This document shows positions 48,764-62,000 of a stretch of 64,000 nucleotides of DNA, piece by piece. Within the stretch, counting starts at the first letter, position 1. Each line of letters starts with the position of its first letter. The stretch comes from Phyto melanocephala. Its lineage: Eukaryota > Arthropoda > Insecta > Diptera > Rhinophoridae. A program made the translations under genes and the position numbers. The DNA lies in contig OW799236.1 of assembly GCA_941918925.1 (NCBI GenBank), positions 119,609,062 through 119,673,061 on the forward strand, read 5' to 3'. The notes beneath the pieces were generated by a model. It was given only the letters and a program-made list of their open reading frames with translations, did no database searches and was not told the DNA's origin.

Positions 48764-48962
48764 GGGCCATTATTACAACTTGCCGTGAGTTAAAGGTAGG
48801 ATTTTTCGTGCCCGATACATAGTTTTGCATTATTACAACATCCATTTTTATTAGTAATACTTTTAATATTATAAATATCTAATGAGTAAAAAAATAATAA
48901 ATGAAGGCTTCATAAAGCAAAGCGATTTATCGGTAACTAAAGGCAGGATGTAATAATGGCCC
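48764..48962. mobile_element. 199-bp MITE with GGGCCATTATTACA ends, TAA target duplication
   Basis: Left end GGGCCATTATTACAACTTGC is matched in inverse by GCAGGATGTAATAATGGCCC on the right. TAA lies directly on both sides (48761-48763 and 48963-48965). A TWA target and a GG start fit PIF/Harbinger-type MITEs. Confidence 0.85.
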
Positions 48963-49187
48963 TAAATTGATTTAACCCATTCTCGATACCAAATTGGGGC
49001 CAGGTGTTTGGAATAGATCTAAATTTAGCTTAATTCAGCGCAATTGTTTGACTGTGAGAGTATTTTAAGTAGACAGATACTTATTTAAAAAGTCACCAAC
49101 ACCAAAAATATAATTTACTGGGTCGTACCAGATGTGCCCTTGAATTCTGAGCATATTGCAAAGCAAGTAAAACCATACGACTTTAAT

Positions 49188-50614
49188 ATTTTTATACCTT
49201 AACCTATAGTCCAAATAGATATATAAAGCTTCATCATTTCGATTGCAATTTTTACAATATTCATTCTCGATCCCATAAAGTTTATTTCTTATAAAATCTT
49301 GAGCAATGTTCCTTCTGTCCATGTGTTGGTTTAAATCAATTTGTAGAAGCCCTTACATGACCCACAGATATATCTCTATGTAGTATTTTAGTTTTGCAAA
49401 TATTCTGTAATAAATTGATATTAAAATCCAGCACAATCGCCCATTAACTCTATCGGATACGTGCAAGTAAACGCGACTACCTCTGCTTTTTCTCATATTT
49501 TTTTTACCATAAATATTAACAGTTTTCAGTGCTTGATTAATTTATAGTCCTTTTTTATACTATCTGTTGATGCGATAATTTTTAGGACTGTTTATTATAT
49601 AATTTTGAGCAAATGGGTAACTAACCGCAAAGTTATAATCAAAAATTGTTTTTTAACATTTCAAGTTACTAAAGCTTTAAATAAATGGTTGGACACCAAT
49701 TTACAAGCCTTAGTCTCGAAAATTATTTCCGAGATTTACTAATTGTTATGGTAAACCCTTATAGTATTATTAAGTTTTATATGGCAACCTTTAAATGTAT
49801 TTAAAGTTACCAATTATATAAAGTAGTAACCACAAGTACTAGCATATATTTAAGAACATATTTTGTAGAGACATTCTAGAAACATCATTCTTGAAATAAA
49901 GCTGTTTAACATAATACTAACAAATCGGTTTGAAACTGACTGAGATATAAGCTTGCTAACTTGATATACAACTACTTCGGTATTTTTCCATTATTTACGA
50001 AAGAAAATTGATTTATTTTCATCTTCAAGAAAACCGACAACGTCAATATGTATATATGAACGAAGGATTTGTCTTGCGACATATAATACGCTATAAAAAA
50101 TTTTAATAACCAAAATGTCGCGACTAGAAAATAAATTATATCTGGGTTAAATCTAGAATTTGAAAATAAGCCCCTTTAGAATATTGATATATAATGAAAC
50201 AGTTTTTCTGGTAGAGGACAATGAACTATGAAAACGTTAAAATCCAAGATGGCGTTTTAATAATGGTGGATATATGGGACAAGTATAGTAATTACGGCTT
50301 TAGTCCCTTTAACCCCAACAATATTTGTATAAAATGAGAATGCTTGATCAGTAGACTATACGAAAGTGTAAAATACAAAAATTAAAGATGGCGTCCGAAA
50401 TGATGTGGAGGATATATTCAATTTGAAGAATTTGACTAGTAGATTAAAGTAATCCAAAAACAAAGATGGGATTTGAAATAACAAAGCAAAACGTCGTGTA
50501 AAATTATATCTTAAATCTAAGCTACGCTACGTTATGATATCATAATTACATGTACATTATGGTGAAGTGTGTTATCTTATTTGGCACGGTCGAATTCAGC
50601 ACTCTCATTTGTTT
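49188..50614 (+). mobile_element. Old, decayed DINE-like element related to family B
   Basis: The 5' region TTTTTATACCTTAACC with ATATATAAAGCTTCATCATT and GATCCCATAAAGTTTAT (49188-49290) matches the family B 5' block. CCATGTGTTGGTTTAAATCA and the ATATCTCTATGT part follow in the family B order. The far end, TTGGCACGGTCGAATTCAGC (50582-50601) then TTTGTTTT, is a damaged 3' stem-loop. Internal repeats of the type AAGATGGCG occur near 50249, 50386 and 50462. Confidence 0.65.
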
Positions 50615-52908
50615 TACATACAGTAGGATGTAATTATTGTTTTTTTTTTATTTTGAGGAGAGCAATGTTAAGTAAAATTTAGCAAGAGAAAAAATTATTA
50701 TAGTTATCGTTAAGTTGTAGTTAAAAAATATTTTGTTGCCTTTAATTTTCTTATATTTGGTTGATAGAGATTCAGTGGGTAAATATTAGAATGGCGTACT
50801 TATCATTAATGGTCAAACTCAGACCAAAGCATCAATAGCCGTTCGTAAAATGTAAAAGACAAGCTTTAATGTAAAACGAATTGTATAGGAAAAAAAATTT
50901 AACTAAAATTTAACTAAAAGTTAATATAAGGTACACTTTGTTTTTGTTGGTAAGAATGTACGCTCTACTGTACTAATAGTATACACCCAGCAAAAAAATG
51001 GATTTTTAGTTAAATTTTCTAAAGGAAGTTAAACGCTGTATGTGGCCTTGCTGAAATATCCTATTAAGAAACAACAAAGTAAGCGAAAACCATTGAAATT
51101 ATGTTTTTTATATTAATAAGGAGATAGGAAGTGAAGAGTTCTCTGTTATACTTAACAAGTTATAACAAACATCAAATAAGCACTTAAAAAAATCACAGCT
51201 GAATATAAGTGGAGATAACAGTTTTGCGATTACAGAGGAAATACTTCCAACTGAGTATTTGTTATGTAATAGTCATGCCTCTTATAAACAGGCTTGTAAG
51301 TGAGAGTTAAGCTTTCCTCTCCTACAGCTAAAGGAGCTAATACACGGTATGTTTTTTACATCTGACTTGTCAAATTCTCCACTGCTAATACGAACATGTC
51401 GTGTGTTACCTTTAAAACATTACTTCTGTAAAAAAACATTTGTTGAAACATCTGACAAAATTTTAATTAGAGCGCGCTCTATTTTCTTCTGTCAAAACAT
51501 GTGACATCAGCCGTTGGCAGAAATCTCTGCTGCTGCAAAGCAGTCAGCGTAAAAGTACAATTTTGACAGACACGTAGATTAACATATGTCTCACAAATTT
51601 TAAAGTCAAATGTAAAAAACATGCCGTGTATTGTAGCCTTAAGCATTTGTTTTACCTCGATATTCTTTATAACTATTAGTGCTTGCCAATTGCGAAGCCA
51701 TGGGGAAGGGAAAAAGGATAATTAAAAGCAAATTATTTTCTTTTGACAAGTAACAGCGTTGACAGCCATAAAACTAACCAACTCACATGTTTTAATAAAA
51801 ATTTTTACCCCTGAAATGCGTAAGTTGACTCCGCGCTGTCAGTTTAAAATATAAAACTCTTTTTTTTTTATTTTCCTAAAATCCAAAAGGTAATGTTTAC
51901 CCTTATTTTGTATTCCGAAAGAAATTAAATCAGTCGCAGTTGCCGCAGCATTGTTGTTATAAACACACAACACTGCAATGGCAACTCTAACTGAAATAAT
52001 TTTACTCGGAACGCACACAATTAATAATAATTTTCTATTCCTGTTTAAACATTTATGTAATTCAATTTTCATCTTTCTAAAAGATTGATAAACTTGTACG
52101 GAAACATTAAAAGTCCTTTGACCTTATCCTTAAAAAATTAAAAACAAAATCTTGATAAACACAAATATAATATTTTTTGCAAATCCTATTAACTTTTCTT
52201 ACTTGTTTGCTAAACTATACTGTTTCTCCCTCAGGCTTCCGCTAACAAATGTCATAGCCCTCTGTGTGTTTCTAAGTTTCTTGTTACTGACCTTTGTAAC
52301 GCTTGACCGTCTAAATTAATGTACATATAATTTTGGTTTCGTCGTATTTACTTACTGTTACTGTGCTGTGAAGCCCACACATTTGACAGTTGCAGACTTA
52401 AAGGCATTATATGTATGTGTACATATGTACACACAATACATTTATCCTGTGGATAAATAAAACAAATAGCCACAAAGTTGACAAATAGACAGACACAAAG
52501 GCAGGCATTAACAAACAAATGTACAAATTTAAAGGACTCTATTTTTAATGCAGCCTTAACTTTTTAATAAACCACCACAACTAACTAAATGAAAAATTTG
52601 TAGAATATATTTAATTTTATTTTTAATTTTATGTAATAAAAATATCTGGAGTTTAAAATTTTATTTTATAACAGTACTTATATTTTAGGCCTCATTTTTC
52701 TATTTGTTTTTTGTTCCTTCCTACCACCAATACACGCACAACAATTACAGTGTGTATTGTTTGAGTTTTGTTTAGAATTATTTGGTATAATTTTTATTTT
52801 TTTTTCGTAATAGCAATTATTTTATTTCACGCTCAATGTATTTATTTTGTCTTTCCATTGTCATTGTAATGGAATAATTTAGTTAGTTTATATATATTTA
52901 TTTATTTT
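50615..52908. other. AT-rich stretch without genes, containing one MITE
   Basis: Apart from the MITE at 51332-51639 I recognise nothing. A pyrimidine-rich segment ending CTCAG near 52234 could mimic a splice acceptor, but no exon follows convincingly. Confidence 0.5.
51332..51639. mobile_element. 308-bp MITE with ATACACGGYATGTTTTTTACA ends, TAA target duplication
   Basis: ATACACGGTATGTTTTTTAC near the left end is inverse to GTAAAAAACATGCCGTGTAT near the right end. The outermost 8 bases, AGGAGCTA and AGGCTACA, match less well. TAA flanks both sides (51329-51331 and 51640-51642). The interior has no open frame. It is probably PIF/Harbinger-like by target site only. Confidence 0.8.
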
Positions 52909-55900
52909 TATACCCGCCACCAAAAAAATGGTGGGGGTATATTCATTTTGTCATTCCGTTTGTAACACATCGAAATATCCATTTTAGACCCCATAAAGTA
53001 TATATATTCTGAATCAGGGTTTGATTTGATGACGATCTAGCTATGTCCGTCCGTCTGTCCGTCTGTCCGTCTGTCCGTCTGTTGAAAGCACGATAGAGGT
53101 CGCACCGAAAAAGCTAGGGGGCTCAAATTTTGCCAGAATCTTTCTTATAGACAAGGTTTGTTTGGTATTGAAAATGGGCTAAATCGGAATATTAGGAAGA
53201 GAGTTATAGCTCGAAAAGCAAGAGTAGGTCGAAAAAACCGTGTCCTTCAAACATCGAATAAAACGGAATTGTGTCCAAATGCATTAACGTAGACTCATGA
53301 AACTTCGAATATATATTTCCTGAGTAAAAACAATATTGTACCCTGAAAATCATCTAAATCTATGTATTAGGAGACGAGTTATCGATCAAAATGTACGAAA
53401 ATTTATACCGCACAGTGTATTTTTCGGTATATTTAAAAACAAAAACGTCATAAAAGCAACAAAATTAAATGTACGACTCTGAAATTTTGCACACTTTGGT
53501 TTTTGGTGAAACGCTTTTTTGTAACGGAAAATCAATGTGCCACGCCCACTTTTACGCCCACCTCCCATATAACGTTTTACCTAAAATTCATATAATTTCT
53601 CTATTAATAAAGATTTTGGAATAATAAAGGGCTATATTGAAACACGTAAGTTGTACTCATTCGCAAAAATAACTTTGACACGCCTACTATAACGCCCACT
53701 TATCACGTTATCTACCGTTAATGAAATTTAAAAGCTCATAAAACCGCCAAAATTAGAGGTATGATGATCAAATTTGCTACGTATATCCCCCTGGGCAATA
53801 TCATTACTGTGCCAGAAAATTAAGGTGCCACGCCCACTTTTACGCCCACCTCCCATATAACGTTTTACCCAAAATTCATATAATTTCTCTATTAATAAAG
53901 ATTTTGGAATTATAAGGGGCTATATTGAAACACCTAAGTTGTACTCATTCGCAAAAATAACTTTGACACGCCTACTATAACGCCCACTTATCACGTTATC
54001 TACCGTTAATGAAATTTAAAAGCTCATAAAACCGCCAAAATTAGAGGTATGATGATAAAAATTGCTACGTATAACCCTCTGGGCAATATCATTACTGTGC
54101 CAGAAAATTAAGGTGCCACGCCCACTTTTACGCCCACCTCCTATATAAGGTTTTACCAAAAATTCATATAATTTCTCTATTAATATAGATTTTGGAATAA
54201 TGAAGGGCCATATTGAAACACCTAAGTTGTACTCATTCGCAAAAATAACTTTGACACGCCTACTATAACGCTCACTTTTCAAGTTATCTACCGTTAATGA
54301 AATTTAAAAGCTCATTAAAATTAGAGGTATGATGATCAAATTTGCTACGTATATCCTTCTAATCAATGTATTTGTTGTGCCAAAAAGTTTAGCTGACACG
54401 CCCACTTTAACGCCTACCTCCCATATAACGGTTTATCTTAAATTCATGTAATTTTTCTATTGACAAAGTTTTTGGGAAAATAAATTACTATATTGAAATA
54501 TTTAAGTTGTATTTATTAGCAGAAACTTTATTGACACGCCTACTTTAACGCCCACTTTCATTGAAAGACTACATTGACAAAAGCATTTTAGTAGCATATC
54601 GAAGTTATAAAGTGTGGTTAAATTTTAAGGGCTGATGTTGTTTTTAAATAAAACACAAATTATTTAAGAAATTATTATCATTTCTTTTTATAATGATAAT
54701 ATTTGTATGGTTCAATTATGCATTTAACAAAATATCGGCCAAAGGGCCCCCCCCCCTATCCTTGGCGCCACACCTCTATCTGATAGTCCAAATTTTCAAT
54801 GACAATGCTGATGCTCAATTGTTGGGCATGATGATGAGTAGAGGTTGACTGCTCTTTTGCCACACTATCGCAAAAACCAGCAGTGGTTCCCATTCAATGA
54901 ACTAAGAAGGCATTCACAGACTTTCTAAAATTGGCCCTTACAATTAAGCCAACCTTTTACAAAGAAAGTGATACATATTTTTATATTATTATCACACGGT
55001 GATTCAAAATATACATTCTCAGCATTTTGCTAAAACGGGAAATTTATTAGTAAGAATTTGATTTTTAAACTTCTATAACATTTTGCTTTTAAAAGATTTT
55101 CAAACGAAATAAGTTTTGTATAATTTTAAAATTTGTTAGCCATTAGTACATGAATATAAATTGTTTATGATGTTTAGAGATAATTTTTTTTGACTTAAGT
55201 CAAAATTTTCCTAAATTCCCATTTTTAATAGAGCATAACTTCAGGAGAACATTAGATAACAAATATAAATTAGCATTATTTCGTAGATAAAACTTTTCTC
55301 TTAAATTCATGTAAATTCTCTATGAATAAAGATTTTGGAATACTAAAGGACTATATTGAAATATCTAAGTTATGTTTATTAGCAGAAACTTTATTGACAC
55401 GCGTATTTTAACGGCCACTTTCATTGAAAGATTAAATTTACGAAAACATTTTTCTAGCATACCGAAGTTTTGAAAAAAATTACTATGAAATTATTATCAT
55501 TTATTTTTATAATGATAATATTTGTATGCTTCAATTATGTATGAAACAAAATATCGGCCAAATGGCCCCCCCAACCTAGGCGGCACACCTCGATCCGATA
55601 GTCCATATTTTCAATGACACTGTTGATGCTCAATTGTTGGGCACGTTGATGAGTCGAGGTTGCTTGCTCTTTTGCCACGTTACCGTGAAAAAATGCAATG
55701 TTTCCCATTCAACGAACTTAGATGGCATTCACAGGTGTTTTCACATTTCATACAGATCTGCTTTGCAGACATTTAAATATTTTTTACAATTCTCACGATT
55801 GTGGACGAATTCGAACGATTTTGTTGACCAAAATAATCACGAAGTGCACAAAATGCATTTTGATTTGAACGCCCATTTTTATAAAAATCTTTAATATTTA

Positions 55901-56187
55901 AAAGCGTCTCTCGATTGCGTATCTTTCCACGGTTCAAATTGAGTTAGTCTGAGATTGAGAAATGTCAAATGAAATGCAAGAAAAAAGTTGAAGTTTAGGT
56001 GTGGTTCACCTTCAACATGGGCCCTTAAAATTTGACCACCCTCTACAAAGAAAGTGATACATATTTTATTATAAAGAGATTATTCTATAGCGATTAACAA
56101 AATAATAAATATTGTGCTTTAAATGTACACAAAATTGGTGGTGGGTATTAAAGATTCGGCACAGCCGAATATAGTGCTCTTACTTGT
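52909..56187 (+). mobile_element. Long composite DINE-like element, right member of an inverted pair
   Basis: It is a colinear reverse complement of 43727-47031, with coordinate sum 99915 from the outer end to the octamers and 99939 beyond them. It shares the odd internal block (54992-55278 here), the 10-base G/C run (54747-54756) and the unusual TATTAAAG variant near the 3' stem-loop. I found one substitution (55735) besides the octamer number. The flanking DNA on both sides differs, so these are two insertions of the same source sequence. Confidence 0.88.
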
Positions 56188-56350
56188 TTGTTTTTTGGTT
56201 GGCCATAGTTCATGACAGTGTCAAAGTGTCTGAATGACTGACTTTAGCCTGACAAACACCACCACTGAGAATACTATACACATTTGTTGTTTTTAGTGGT
56301 TTTGTGGACATTTCGTTGTTGCTAAAATCACCCCCCAATGTAATTTGCAG

Positions 56351-56419
56351 GGTGTTCGCGTGCTTCATTGTACCGTTTTTCTGCCGCCAGGGTGAAATTA
56401 GACCCCTTGAGTGCTTTTG
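56351..56419 (+). other. Candidate 69-nt exon (unconfirmed)
   Basis: A GC-richer island sits between TGTAATTTGCAG (acceptor-like, with a C tract and a possible branch-point GCTAAAAT upstream) and GTGAGTAA (donor-like). It is 69 nt, a multiple of three. Two of the three frames are open, giving peptides with CSRASLYRFSAARVKL or VFACFIVPFFCRQGE; the third has a TGA. I recognise no protein in either. It could equally be chance. Confidence 0.25.
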
Positions 56420-58916
56420 GTGAGTAATCGAATAGTTTATGAAAAAATGTCAATAGTAGACATTAATTATATTAGAAAGTACTAAAACATGGTGTTGAAA
56501 ATAAATTTAATTAAAGTATTAGTTTTAGTTTACGGGGAAAGACTTCAAGGAATTTGTATTTCAAGTGATTTTAGAAATTAGGGACAGTTATATTGATTAA
56601 AGGAAATATTTTTATAGAACTTGGCGCTGAATTAAGGGATTTGTTTTTTGTTTTAATTGTAAGCGGATTATAAAATGAAAATCGTACAACTGTCGTTTTA
56701 CAGTAGAAAACCATGTCCTTTCTGTCAACTGCTATTAGAATCTTTTAACAGGCTCTTTCTGTTAGTAAGTTCTATTCTTAGACATAATAACATTTTTCTT
56801 TATAAAAATTTCTGGCAATATTTGAAAATTCCTGATCATGATATCGTCTGTTTAATTGAGGAGTGTTTATAATCAATTCGAATAGCAGTTACATTTTTCA
56901 TTTAGTGTTTGAACAGTTAATTAGATTATATTTGTAAATATTCTTTATTATAATCTTAATTTTTCTCAGCTTAAAGCATTTTTTCTTTGACCACACGAAT
57001 CTGCAATCAATGTTAGATCTTGGACAGTTCTAATGAAATGGTGCTTTGTATGTGGAACGATATATCAGTAAATTCAAACAGTTCGTGACTGATTGTTAAT
57101 TTTCATGGCCTTGAGCTTTCTTATATTATTTTTGTATCAACTTAAGATATGTTTCAAAGTCTTGTAGACAGAATTTTAATTCTCACAATTTCTGTTCAAA
57201 GCCAATTTAAAACCAGTGCATTTGTTAGCGAGGATATTATGGAGAACTTTATTAACAATATGAAGAAAAAATAATGAAGACATTCATTCACCCTAGATCA
57301 CACGTGGTTTCAAAAACAATAGCTTAGTGCTGACTTTAGAGTCTTTTGAGAACCTAAGACGGAATTTTAATGTCCTTTAAGAACTATTGCCAGCATAATG
57401 CTGACATTTTTTCATAAATCTGTAAATATAAAATGAAAAGGAAAACTTATTAGAAGAAATTAAAAATTTAAAAATTTTTTCAAATTGAAAAAGGTTTATA
57501 TACTTTTCTTAAAAAAAAAAATTTTATGAGGAAAAAAATTTTTTTTTAAACTAAATTAAAGCAAATACGCAAAGTACTTTCCAGATAAGGATAATTACAA
57601 TGCCAATGATTAGAGATCTTATGTTTTATTATAAGATTAGGCTGAGTAAATAAAATTTCTATGAAAATTAATCCAAATAAAAGCGCAACGATGTGAGATA
57701 TCAAATTTATTTATGCTTAATTTTAAAGACACATTTATACCATTGTACGGTTGATCCAATTTTTAATGAGTCGGTGTAGTACGTTCAGTTGTATTTTTGT
57801 AGACTTTGGATGTAGTTTAATAGAAAATGCTTTAACAATGTCATGTTTCAATATTATTATGGCCGTGATAGTTGCGGCAATATTAAAATTTTTAATTTTT
57901 AAAAAAACAAGTCCTTTTAGGACATGTTGCGTGTCACTGTTTGAACAGCGGCTCAGTTATATCTATGCTTTTGATGAAACTCAGACCTTCATACTTCATA
58001 AATACTTTTAAATGTAAAGCTTGTTTCTTTATCGTTCGATAGTAATAAAACCTGATGATGCTGTCATGCTTTAAACCTCACCAAACAACTAATGAAACGT
58101 GTTTTTGGTTCCATGGGTGTAATTTCCTTATTGACATAGCTGGTGATTACTGATTAACGTATCCACCACCTATAGTGTTGGCCTTGGCCTCGTGTTTTGT
58201 TTGAATATCAGCGAATTCTTATAAGAATGTAGAACCACAAGAAATCTTAAAATATAATGAGGTTCTGGTAAATATTCTGGACATTATGTAATAGTGCCTG
58301 CTATGAATCAAATGTTTTCTTTACGTCAAAACTTATGTTGCACATTTCAAATAACAGACCAACTAAAATCAGCGAGACAACCGAAGTATTATCTAGCGCC
58401 TAGCTTTTACTCAAACTTATATAAAAGCGTCAACGGCTTATCTATTGCCGTAACCAAACCATCGTGGGGACTGCAATTCCCTCTGCAGAATTGTTTTTGC
58501 TCACCCCCGAATTGGCAAAAGATAACTAAATTTAATATACAAATATAACTGTATCAGTTTAAGATTCTGCACAGAAATTTTTTTTTTAAGATTTTGCTAC
58601 CACCAGAAAAAATTTGCAATTTCAAAAATGAATGTTTCATTTACTACTTCTACTTTTAAATAAATCTCACTACATAAAAATAAAAATCAAATTTAATTCA
58701 CTACAATGTTCTAAGATTTGCTAAAATGAAAATATTTTTTAACAATAACAAATATTTGACAACACACTTAATTACTTAAGACGCCGTCAAAATCGTAATA
58801 ATCAATTGCAAAACTTTGGTGCCACGCTTCTTAGGTGTACTTTATACGTTTTATCTGCACAAGTGATTTTTTGACAGATAAACAATGTTTGACAAGCTCA
58901 TTTTTAGACCAAACAG
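56420..58916. other. Gene-free stretch
   Basis: The DNA is AT-rich. Frames of 65 to 86 codons near 56675, 57751 and 58294 have no motif I recognise. A GC-richer patch lies at about 58360-58530. Confidence 0.45.
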
Positions 58917-59037
58917 CAGCACTTAATCACGGTTGAATTTTTGCGCGACCGTTTCAGTTCTTTGTGTTTTAAGTATAGAGATTCTTAAAGATTTTTTAAA
59001 ATTCCAGTCAAATACAAATGCCGTAATATACCCCCAG
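58917..59037. mobile_element. Decayed copy of the family E MITE
   Basis: AAGTATAGAGATTCTTAAAG and GCCGTAATATACCCCCAGG follow the order and spacing of the right half of the MITE at 22688-22810. The left half (AATCACGGTTGAATTTTTGC) aligns only roughly. The target duplication cannot be defined. Confidence 0.5.
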
Positions 59038-62000
59038 GTTAGATTTTTCATAGGCATAAAATGATGCTCGGTAAAGTTTTACAACTATTTGCCTAAAAAT
59101 TCTATTTTTCTAAAAATTCTTAAACATTTTGAAATTTATTAATTATTTTCCTAAAAAAATTTTTAAATTAAAATTATGTTTTTAAAAAATTTGTACCAAT
59201 ATTTGTTTTTCAATTTAAGTCTTCTTTTACTATTTGGATTCGCTAGGGCCCTTCCGCCACCCCGTCGTTACCAACACCATAAATATTGGCAACATGTTTA
59301 AATTAAGATTTTATTATCTACACTTCAATAACTTGATTATAAAACATTTTTTTTGTTGTTGTTCAATGTAACACATTCTCCCTCTTTTAGTATTTACAAT
59401 TTTAATTTAATGTTTTTATATCGTTTTGCTTTTATTGTTGTTGTTATTGTGGATTTTTAACAAATTCCAAACTGTAGTATTGTCAACGTTTTTTTTTCTA
59501 TTTTTCGTTTTTGTTTTGGGCGAAAAAAAAAATATAAAAAAAGTTTATGTTTTATTAATGTGTAGGGGTGTAAGAGTAAATATATTTTATTTTTCTAGGA
59601 CATTGTCAGGGGTTTTGCTATAAACAGTCAGGGAGTATGAATCTATACATATTTATGTATTTCGAAACAAAAAATTCATCTACATTTTAAAACAGTAATC
59701 ACTGGACAGAAAAAAGCATAAACTGAACGAAAGTGTCGTTTGAGATCATCATTATGCCATTTTCGGATAATGTAGATTTTAGTAGTTTTTCGCCTCCTCA
59801 AACAAAAACCTTTATAATAATGTTTATTAAGGATCTAAACTAGCTTCTAAATAGTTGAGATAAAATAAAATATGTGTAAAAGATATTCTAAATAAACTGT
59901 CATTTAAATCAGTTTTATTGTTAATAAAATATAATGAAAGTCTCGTGGCAGGACGGTTAAAGGAAATGTTTTTTTACGACGCTCTGTTGGTAATAAAAGG
60001 TTTTCGAAGCATTAAACAGGCCTCCAAAAGGGCTATATTTTTAACGTATTTTATTATTTAATACAACTGTAAATGTATGTATGTACAAAAAGTATATCTG
60101 TTGTATATGAGTACAGATTGCATTTTACGCTTTATACACTCAAACATATACACATTTATATGTCCCCTATTAATACACTCGTTTTAGCAATAAAAACTCT
60201 TACCCAAATTCCCAGCTCAATTATTGTAATTTTCCCCAAAAAAAAAAAAAAAAGAACTTTAAACAAATAAAACAAAAGTATACAAAAAAATACATATTTG
60301 CTGCTGTTTTACGTACTATTTGTACTGTTTGTTGTTTCATATTTTCTGTTTTACAAATTGTTGTTGTATTCGTACAACTTTTTATCCATTTTATGTTGTA
60401 CATACATTGGCTTTTGTGTTTGATGTGTTGGCTATTGTTGTTGGCTGTGATATCTCCCACATGACAGTAAAATGTCCACAAAATGGAACAAAAACTGTTA
60501 CTCTCTTAAGCCACAGACACATTTGCAATGTGTTATTATTAAAAGTCATGTAAGAACCCCTTGTTGTTGGGTGGCTGTCCTTGCATGTGAATTTAAAAGC
60601 AGAACATATAAAACATTTTAAATTTTAGGCACCATTGTTTAATTTAACATTTATTGTATTTTGCTTATTGGCCCACTACAAAAACGTCGACAAATAAATG
60701 TAAGCAAATGTGTGTGACTGGCTGGCGGTCTGGTTATAGAAATCTATTAAAAATTTATTTTATCTTTTGTATTTTAAAAGTCTATATTGGAGTTATGCGC
60801 TTTTTATATTAAAATAACGATAAATATTGTATTTGTTTAGGGTATTTTTATTTAATTCAGGATGGGGATAAATATAAAAAAATTTGCATTAGTCCCTTTT
60901 GGTGGAAAATATTTAATTTCTTTAAAATGCAATTCAACAAACACATAATCAGGGCAACAAACCATGAACCTGTAATTTTGTATTGTGGAAAAAAAACAAA
61001 AGGTATTTCCGTATTAATAGGAAACTAAGAATAGAGTAGGTAGTCCACTTTAGGATTAAATTTTTTAAAAAATGTATCAATTTATCAATAAAAGAGTAAA
61101 AAATTTTTTTTTTTTTAAGAAAATACTACAAGTCTTACAATGTTAGTGCACAAATTTTAAGTTGTACAAAGAATTTTGCCTTAATAAATTAGTGTTAAAT
61201 ACAAGATAAAATGTTATTTAATTGTTTATTTATTTTTCTTAATTATTCGGGATATGTTCCAAAAATTTTTCACTAGTATTTATTTATAAATTTTATTTAT
61301 AAAGGGGGTAGAAGAATAGAATAAATTTAAATTGAAAAATTGTTGGTTGGGTTTTTGAAAACGTTTTTTATAGTTTTTCGTTTTGAATTATAACATTTTA
61401 AAGCTTTTTCAAGAATTTGGGTTAACTGATGATCTGGCATAAGCACAAGTGAATTGTATATAAATCAGCTTAAACCCAACAACCAAATAAAAATTGTTAT
61501 TTAATTATAATACTTTTATATAATATAGTTAAACAAAAATTAGTAATAAAATATATAATCGTCACAATACACCGTATTGGTCTCTGGGTGAGGGTGTGAA
61601 GATTGCTTCACACCGGCCTTACTTACCTATATAATCAAAGTAAGAAACATTTTAACAAAGTAATTAATTGCGAAGCTATTTGTTTGTTGATTTAGTGTAA
61701 GAGCTTTCCAACGACGAACAGCATTTATGAGATGCTGTTAATCAAAAATAGGACATAAAATTTTTAGAATTGTTAATAAATATTTTTCCCCACATGATGA
61801 TCTCTCAAAATGAATATTTAGAAATGGCTATTTTAGTGCTGCAGTGTAAACGATGTTCTACTAGAAAATGATTGTTATTTTCTTTAAAGGATTCTCAAAT
61901 TGATTTGCTTAAAATCATATAATTTTTATTTCTATTCATCCTTAGTAGCACCTGTCCTTTGTCACATTTGCCAACCATCTTTTTTGTGTAACATTTTGCT

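Noticed and set aside
49065..49322. An 85-codon minus-strand frame with NCNRNDEAL, superficially like a retrotransposon zinc knuckle.
   Set aside because: It is the reverse strand of a decayed DINE-like 5' block, as shown by the CCCATAAAG and TGTGTTGGTT landmarks.
58294..58548. An 84-codon plus-strand frame with higher GC content.
   Set aside because: I see no recognisable motif, splice signal pair or repeat copy that would support it as a gene.
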